Shown here one piece after another: positions 57,881 through 64,000 of a stretch of DNA of 64,000 nt. The DNA lies in the NCBI GenBank assembly GCA_002261195.1, contig MVBO01000062.1:1-64000 (forward strand). Direction: 5' to 3'. Within the stretch, counting starts at the first letter, position 1; each line of letters opens with the position of its first letter. Source of the DNA: Bifiguratus adelaidae (taxonomy: Eukaryota > Mucoromycota > Endogonomycetes > Endogonales). The translations under genes were made by a program, and so were the position numbers. The notes under the pieces are model-generated. The model was not told the DNA's origin, did not search any database, and saw nothing but the letters and a program-made list of their open reading frames with translations.

Positions 57881-59633
57881 TCATGGCGCTCCGGATCCTG
57901 GTCCTGCACCCAACGGGTTACCCATAATCTCAGACCAAAACCATTCACGGCAGTACAAGACGCCTAATAGAGGCGGCCCCATAAACATGCCCAGCCAAAA
58001 CATGCCATTGCCCAACCAAGGCCTTGCGCGAATAAAGCCTATGCGAAAGATGTAGATGAGCGGCACCTGAAGCATTTGCAGCACAAAGAGATACATTCTG
58101 ACCTTTTTCGTCACAATCACCAGCACCAGTTCATGGAGACAAGAGGACAAAAAGAAGGTCAGCATGGTCGCATTGTGCTTGGAGAGCTTGTAGGTGTCAA
58201 TGGATGATGCGTAGACATGTCGAAGCAAAAAGTGATGAACAGGCTTGTTCCATTTCCGGGCAAATTCATCATAGGATGTGCTGTTCCACCAATCATCGTA
58301 AAAGTCGTGGTCAGCAAAGCTATAACGCATTGGTGAGTTGACGAGCCGACCATGACGTTTAGCGCAATCCACTCACAAGCTGATTTCTGCAAAAACATTG
58401 CAAATGCACTCAAAAATGATGTAAAAGATGAGGAGGTAGTTGGTCATAAAGGGAAATAGAAGTTCCAGTATGGCACGCCACCAAGGCATATCCAGGTCGT
58501 AGACCGTAGGCGTAATGTATCGCTCCGTGGTCACGTAAAGAAGGAGGAACGTGCCCAACGTCGCGACCGTCTTTTCAAAAATGTACCACGGTCGGATCCT
58601 TTACATAAAGTCAGTCAGGTGTCAAGACTTTTGCGCAGGACACTTACGTATCGGTTCTTGGAAATTCCAGTTCGTATACCAGACTGGGAACCAAGAGATA
58701 GTCTAGGTAATTGACCAAGGTAACATTGTTGGGAAAAACGGTGTTGCCAGATCGAAGATCTTCCTCCAACTCGGCAATCTCGGCCCGAATATTGGCAACA
58801 CGTATTTGCGATTCAGTCTTTGGGCCGTCATCCGCCTTATCAGGCGCTGGCGTTGGCTGCCTGCTTGAGTCGGGCGTGGCCGTGTTTGTATCAGCTTCCG
58901 ATTCCCATTCGCTCACTTGGTCACCGTCCATATCCATGTGACTCGACGTATCATACAATTCTCCTTTAGCGATGGCATCTGCTATGGCCTTCGACAGCTC
59001 TGCCTTGACCTTTTTCAGCTGCAACAGCTTCTGTGAGCACTCTCCATTCGTTTGGGTATAAGAGTGCATTTTCATCATCATGACCAACGTATGAAGTGTA
59101 AAGTAGCCTGACTGTACCCAGGGCCATTCTCTCCAAAAGGTCCAATAGACGTTGACGCCCAAAAAGAGTGCTTGAAAGGTGTGCTGAAGCCAATGCCCGT
59201 ATGGATTATACGGTAGGATACCCCATACCATGAGTTTGGTGAACGGTACGCAAAAGACAGTCAAGGCAACCATGGTCAGATCCGAAATCATGAGCGCCAC
59301 AGCATCCTTGGAGAAAAGCGAAAAGAGGGATAGAGTGATTAATGTGCCTTCTGATTCCCTGCTTCGAATCATGGTTAGGATCACGTAGAACGCCATTGTG
59401 ATCCAGAAAAGGGTAAAGAACCCGCGAAATTCCTCTCGGTTCAAATGCAAGGCGGTGGTATCCAGTCGAGATGTCCGGGATTTGAAACTGTACCGGCGTC
59501 GAAAGACTTTTTTTTCTGACCGAATGACATGGGCGGTGGAGTGAGGGACGGAATGCGCAGGAGGAGAGGAAGATGACTTGCTCATGGACGGACGCCGAAG
59601 TCTCGCGACGCGTTGATGCAATTCTGCAGACAT
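57881..59633 (-). CDS. Sterol O-acyltransferase, ARE1/ARE2 (ACAT) family, MBOAT
   Basis: Three exons encode about 550 residues. A basic disordered N-terminus precedes the membrane core. Wording of the ACAT/DGAT1 family is seen in MMKMHSYTQTNGE, YLLVPSLVYELEFPRTD, IRPWYIFEKTVATLG and the signature HDFYDDWWNSTSYDEFARKW, then NKPVHHFLLRHVYASS and the catalytic His region SSCLHELVLVIVTKKVRMYL. FYDDWWN followed by FARKWNKPVH is closest to fungal Are2 rather than DGAT1. It would esterify sterols, or diacylglycerol, at the ER for lipid droplet storage. An acidic loop (EWESEADTNTATPDSSRQPT) separates the first helices. The stop is at 57881. Confidence 0.9.
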
Positions 59634-59939
59634 TCGTTTTGGTTCTGGATTTGAGCTGCTTCCATCAGCCGTGCCGTTTGTGGAACTGGCATAAGTGGGA
59701 TCAGATGCTCGTTTGCTTTTGCGCGTTAAGCCGACGGGGTTGGAATCATTCGTCTACAGAGATTGAGCCATCGGATCCACGCCACCATGCCTCTTGCGTC
59801 AACAAGGCACTGTTGTGGCCGCTTACCTGGGTATCCATGAAGCTTTGGCCGTCTATGGTGGTTTTGTGATTCTCGCTTGACAGCCTTTGGGCAGTGTCGG
59901 AACGTTTTTATTGCAATGACTGTTCTTTTATGCACTAGT
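59634..59939. other. Intergenic, nothing recognised
   Basis: About 300 bp between the ARE-type start and the 3' end of the next minus-strand gene. A plus-strand open frame of 98 codons at 59573-59869 overlaps the ARE-type gene antisense and shows no features. Confidence 0.4.
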
Positions 59940-60223
59940 TCACGTGTCTCTGCAGAGCGGTCCTAGTGCCAATGCACGAAAGCTAGCTCGTCCTCCTTTC
60001 GTCCACAGGAGAAGAGTGGCAAAGGTGTAGAAACACAGAATAGCCGTACCGACGTAAAAGGGGACTGCGTTGCCTTTTTAGGACAAAACACGTAATGGAC
60101 TGTGACAGCGCGTTGACAGCATCCGTGGAGACCTTCATGGAAGGGAATATGCAGACGGACGACTTCTGTGCGCACGTGCTTGATGACATTGGGACGCCTT
60201 GATGCTTTCAAGGCATACATCAT
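59940..60223 (-). CDS. Small single-helix protein, possibly a cytochrome c oxidase subunit (COX7c/Cox8-like)
   Basis: Two exons joined by an intron of about 60 nt encode about 70 residues. The start MMYALKASRRPNVIKHVRTE is basic and could be a mitochondrial presequence. Then VVRLHIPFHEGNAVPFYVGT leads into one membrane helix, AILCFYTFATLLLW, and a short tail TKGGRASF. The order basic N-terminus, xPF motif, single helix and short tail resembles COX7c/Cox8 subunits of complex IV. I identify it only by this layout; another small mitochondrial membrane protein is equally possible. Confidence 0.4.
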
Positions 60224-60279
60224 CCAGATCACAATTTGGTCTGGTCGTCACCTAGGGGTTAAGGTATAGGAAAGATGCT

Positions 60280-61305
60280 TCATGTACTGCTCCACCTGCG
60301 AGATCTTGTTTTGTTGATCCTGTGCAGAAAACATGAGTCACATGTTCGCACAGCCAATAGCACTGTCCTTGCCTTTCGAATGACACGGAGCCACAGATCG
60401 CTTGCTTTCTCGGTTTCTTCCTTGAGGTATTGCACAAGCTGGATCATGACCTCATAGGATTCACGGGTAATGCGAACTTGTGGAGCTCTCCGTCCAACGA
60501 GGATCAACATGTTGCGCAAAATATTAAACTTTGTCGCTACAAAATGTCTGACCAATATCAAGTCGGTGCTGTCGTCTAGCTCAATCGCTGTTTCTGTCTT
60601 AGTTCCGATCCAGTAGGTGTCCAGAAAGTTACCCCCCCATATGCATGCTCGAAAGAGGTCTTGACAATTGATCATGCTGCCATCGTACAATACCGCAATC
60701 ACGTCGAAGGTAGCTTCGAGCACCTGTAGTGCTCTATAAACCACGGCAGATGATTGATGCGATAGGCTTCTCAAAGGCTGATAGAGCTCGCTGACAGTAT
60801 AATAATCTAGAAATGCCTGAGTGACGGCCGTTGACAAGATTTTGCTTCGATGGCCTCTCTCGGGATCATAACGATATTTCAGGTTCTTGACCAGCGATGG
60901 CGAACGACCGCAAGCTTGTAACACATCGGCATAGAATTGAATGTCCAATCCATCCGCTTTGGCGAGGACGGCAAGTTCAGCTATACGGTGGAACGCCTCG
61001 TCGAAAGCTTCGGTATCGCCAAATATTTGTTCCAGCGGCCGAATCATTGCACTAGCAAAGATATCCATGTCGGTTGCGGCAAGTCCTTCATACGCCGTGC
61101 CAAACTGAATCAGCGCGTTTCTGAAGTTGTCAATGCATTGTTCCTGTACGCCGACGAGTGTCCTTGTCATGTAGTAATGTCCCTCTAGTCGCTTGAACGC
61201 ATGTTCTCTGAGACAGACACAAGTGTCGCAGAGCGTCCAAATGTCTCGCAAGCATAGCCATGTGTATACTTGCGCGATGAGTTCTGGCGGCAAGTCGACC
61301 AACAT
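60280..61305 (-). CDS. F-box protein of unknown substrate
   Basis: An intact single-exon frame of 341 residues. An N-terminal F-box-like motif, MLVDLPPELIAQVYTWLCLR followed by DIWTLCDTCVCLREHAF, would link to Skp1. The remainder is helical without recognisable repeats, WD40 or LRR units. It could be a substrate receptor or have another function. It is divergent from the LARP7-like gene, with only 26 bp between the start codons, so their promoters must overlap each other's 5' ends or coding sequence. Confidence 0.65.
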   Translation of the reverse strand: MLVDLPPELIAQVYTWLCLRDIWTLCDTCVCLREHAFKRLEGHYYMTRTLVGVQEQCIDNFRNALIQFGTAYEGLAATDMDIFASAMIRPLEQIFGDTEAFDEAFHRIAELAVLAKADGLDIQFYADVLQACGRSPSLVKNLKYRYDPERGHRSKILSTAVTQAFLDYYTVSELYQPLRSLSHQSSAVVYRALQVLEATFDVIAVLYDGSMINCQDLFRACIWGGNFLDTYWIGTKTETAIELDDSTDLILVRHFVATKFNILRNMLILVGRRAPQVRITRESYEVMIQLVQYLKEETEKASDLWLRVIRKARTVLLAVRTCDSCFLHRINKTRSRRWSST

Positions 61306-61331
61306 GACCTTTTTAATAAAGGCACGCGACC

Positions 61332-62799
61332 ATGAATACGCGCATCAGCCAAATCGGCAAGGCGCTGTTTCTACAGTTCAGTGATGCTAATCTACGCTGG
61401 GAGCAGAGCCTTGGTGAGAAACTCTCTCAAGGTGCTCAGACAAGTGAGTCAAAGTGGTCATGCGAGGGGATCGTCCGTAGTTTACGCGCGTTTTTGCAGG
61501 TGTTCCTCTCGAGGATGTCGTCAAGCTTCGGAGTATGAAGAACCTGGCTCCAACAGTGGAAGAACTTATAGAAGCGGTTCAGTCGCTTGGAGGAAGCTGG
61601 CTTACCGTAAGTCGTCTAGGTTCAGGGTAAGCGAGCCTCTTTTTCACGTTTGCCTCCTCCGTCTTAGCTTAATGACCATCAAACGGGAGTCATTCGCGAG
61701 AAACCTTATATACCCAACCGCATAGAAGTATTGGATGAGTGGTCCATCTATGTGGTGTGTATGGCATTCATGAATGGCATTATGTGAACGGCAATGGCTC
61801 ATATTGCTTTCAGGAAAACCTGTACAAACCTTACAATACACCGGTTAAGATCAAGGAACTCTTCTCTACATGCGGATCGGTAGATTTGGTACAAATACCG
61901 TCTGATCTGCATGGAAGAGTCGTTTTCCACGGCTTTTGCTTTGTAGAATTCGCCGACAAGTCATCTGTGGCCCATGCCGTAACCACGTTCCATGACCAAT
62001 TGACAAGTGATGTGACAAAGGCTGAGGCATCGGAGGCTGACCAAGGTGCCGAAGTTGATACGAGCGGAAAGAATGATGATCACGCTCTAAGACTGAGAGT
62101 CATGACAAAGTGAGTGAGTCGACCGACGACATCAAATGTGTTGACAGTATTGACTTGCAAAGGCTTGCTTGGAATGACCTGCGGGACGAGTATCTGGAAG
62201 AAAAGAAAGGGATGCGAGAGAAGTACAAGGCGAAAGCTAAGCGATCACACGATGAGATGGTTTACACAAACGACAAGCCGGGAAAGCGTACAAAGGTCTC
62301 TGAACAGGACGATGGGTCGGCCAAAAAGGATCCAAAACTGGACGCATTGCGAGGGACGGTCTTGTTGGTAAATCACATACCGATTAAATCCACGAAATCA
62401 AAAATCATGGTAAGTGGCGAAACAAGTGTGGCTCTTGCTCATTCGTTTTCTTTAAAGAGCTTGTTTGGCAAAGCTCAAGTATCCGTTGCCTATGTAGACT
62501 ATACGAAAAAGACAGATTGGGTAGGCAAGCATCCATCTAGTCCACCTCTTGGCTAAAGCGCTGTGAATGCATAGTGCCATATCAGATTTGCAACACCTCA
62601 GGACGCGGAGAAAGCCCTCGAGTACTTTAGTCCCACAAAGGTTTTTGACCACGAGGGTCTTGATTTTACAAGCATGACACTTCGCAAACTAAAAGGTAAC
62701 CGCACTAGCCGTCTAGACAACTCTATGCTGTCTACTCTACTCACGCATCGATGACAGGTCAAGAAGAAGACATTTACCTACAAAGTGTGCCGCAATAAA
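61332..62799 (+). CDS. La-related protein LARP7/Pof8 type
   Basis: Six or seven exons. A compact La motif is at the N-terminus: ISQIGKALFLQFSDANLRW, GVPLEDVVKLRSMKNLAPTV and EELIEAVQSLGGSW. Next is an RRM: SIYVENLYKPYNTPVKIKEL, FSTCGSVDLVQIPSDLHGRV and HGFCFVEFADKSSVAHAVTT. A charged linker leads to a C-terminal xRRM-like domain: DALRGTVLLVNHIPIKSTKS, VSVAYVDYTKKTD and CHIRFATPQDAEKALEYF. This La-RRM-xRRM order defines LARP7; the fission yeast homologue Pof8 binds telomerase RNA, and animal LARP7 binds 7SK RNA. Here an RNA chaperone role in telomerase or another small RNP is inferred. The start at 61332 is 26 bp from the F-box gene. Confidence 0.88.
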
Positions 62800-62868
62800 A
62801 CATCTCCCACCCTCCAATAGAGTACATATATAGACTATGGGCCTACCACCATTGTCCTATGCCTGAAA

Positions 62869-62916
62869 ACGCGTAAACCGATTTCTTCTTTAGGAAATCA
62901 ATTTCCTCTAACGCGT
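62869..62916. promoter_or_regulatory. Two MluI cell-cycle boxes (ACGCGT) upstream of SMC4
   Basis: ACGCGT occurs at 62869-62874 and 62911-62916, the second 3 bp before the start codon. These are sites for MBF-type G1/S regulators in fungi; two within 48 bp in front of a mitotic gene is a plausible control region. Confidence 0.5.
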
Positions 62917-62919
62917 TTG

Positions 62920-64000
62920 ATGATGCCTCCGGTACGCTCACGCAAGAGGAAGGCCCGAGTCAGCTCGAGTTCAGAGTCAGATAGCTCTAGCGAGGCTATT
63001 GTGTCTCCTACACCTATGCGCCAAAGACCACGTGCATCGCCGCCTCCGTCTTCAGACCACGAAAACTCTCAGAGCCCAACTCCCGTAGCTGAGCCGGCAT
63101 TGGAATCTGAGGGCGATGCATTCAATTTACCAACAGCAAGGGAGCAAACGCCGCCTATGGAAGACTCCTTGGAGGAGATGCCTACAACTCCGACGGATGA
63201 AGCCTTTGTAGACGCGCAAGAGCAACTCGACGTTTCCGAGGAGGCGCCGAGGACACTGGCCAAGGTACCCGCCGTGACGACTCCAGTGGAAGAGCTTAAT
63301 CTTATTGGTGGTTCATATGGGGTGCCGGTACCAGTAACACCGTCATTTCGCCGTACAAGAGATCGATTATCGCGTCGTCAGAGTGGTCTTTTGGAGCCCT
63401 CAGCAGTAAATTCCGAGGAGACAAAGCCCCGCATGGTGATCGAGAAGATGGTTCTCATCAACTTTAAATCGTATGCTGGAAAACAGGTCATTGGGCCCTT
63501 CCACAAGGTAAGTTGCAATACGCTTTGCCTTGTTGCTGTACTGACTGTCTCTACTCTTAATTCACGTGCAGTCTTTCAGTTCTGGTAAGCAAAGCTCCTT
63601 ATCTTGCATGAGCGCATGAAATGTGAAACAAACTCAAACCTAACTAGTTGTCGGACCCAATGGTTCTGGCAAGTCGAACGTGATTGACGCTCTATTGTTT
63701 GTCTTTGGCTATAGAGCCAACAAGATGCGTCAAGCGAAATTGTCTGAGCTCATTCACAGGTCTGCCAAATTTCCCAACTTAGAGATGTGCTCTGTCGAGG
63801 TGCATTTCCATGATATCCTTGACAAGGTCGGCAAGTCCTCTCATTTTCAACTTACAACTGATCTTGTCTTTGTAGCCTGGCGAAGATGCGTATGAGGTTA
63901 TCCCCAATTCTCAATTGGTCGTTTCACGACAAGCTTATCGCAACAACTCCAGTAAATATCAAATCAACCAAGCTATGAGCACCTTCACGGAGGTTACCAA
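62920..64000 (+). CDS. SMC4: Condensin subunit SMC4 (5' part, cut by window end)
   Basis: The gene runs off the right edge. The start MMPPVRSRKRKARVSSSSES leads to a disordered Ser/Pro/acidic tail of about 170 residues (for example AREQTPPMEDSLEEMPTTPT). Then comes the SMC head: VIEKMVLINFKSYAGKQVIG, PFHKSFSSVVGPNGSGKSN after two introns (Walker A), VIDALLFVFGYRANKMRQAK, LSELIHRSAKFPNLEMCSVE, then YEVIPNSQLVVSRQAYRNNS. The wording KMRQAKLSELIH with the long acidic N-terminus fits SMC4 rather than the other SMC subunits. Three introns are visible. SMC4 pairs with SMC2 in condensin. The hinge and C-terminal head lie outside the window. Confidence 0.93.

Overview
The window is a gene-dense stretch of a fungal nuclear genome. 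Evidence: roughly balanced base composition, many short introns (about 42-120 nt, gt...ag), intergenic gaps often under 200 bp, frequent divergent gene pairs, and a fungal set of housekeeping genes (STT4, ATG5, CDC4, JHD1, a TPS2-family gene, ARE-type acyltransferase, DMA1-like, SMC4). A clear nicastrin gene (gamma-secretase subunit) and a DPP8/9-type peptidase, together with a CENP-A gene, point to an early-diverging lineage (for example Mucoromycota in the broad sense, Zoopagomycota or chytrid-like fungi) rather than an ascomycete. I infer this; I have no marker that fixes the phylum.

Region 1-17 kb is accessory and partly decaying. It holds a GMC oxidoreductase with two frameshifts and a nonsense codon, an inverted orphan copy of the same gene's 3' end, an alpha/beta hydrolase with one frameshift, a zinc alcohol dehydrogenase with one in-frame TAA, and a long unidentified reading frame broken by several stops. 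Between these relics sit intact genes: an RCH1/SLC10A7-like transporter, an allantoate-permease-family MFS transporter and the centromeric histone CENP-A. Two small NTF2-like proteins follow.

Region 17-38 kb: eEF1B-gamma-like GST domain protein, dynein light chain LC8, UBE2K/UBC1-type E2 with UBA domain (a gene built from extremely small exons), DPP8/9-like peptidase, DNA polymerase iota, a 2H cyclic phosphodiesterase, PI4-kinase STT4, nicastrin and complex I subunit MWFE (start codon alone on its own exon).

Region 38-64 kb: ATG5, CDC4-type F-box/WD40, JHD1-type PHD-JmjC demethylase, CCDC47, a Mg-chelatase/AAA-like protein without visible Walker motifs, a TPS2-family protein whose phosphatase active site is degenerate, a membrane protein, mitochondrial uL3m, a DMA1-like FHA-RING ligase, an NFX1-type zinc finger protein, a sterol acyltransferase, a possible small COX subunit, an F-box protein, a LARP7/Pof8-like protein and the 5' part of SMC4, cut by the window edge.

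Two general cautions. Single-base indels relative to conserved protein families occur at several sites, one inside the catalytic domain of the essential STT4, so some apparent lesions may be sequence errors. Exon joins were deduced by eye from splice signals and family conservation and have not been tested against RNA.
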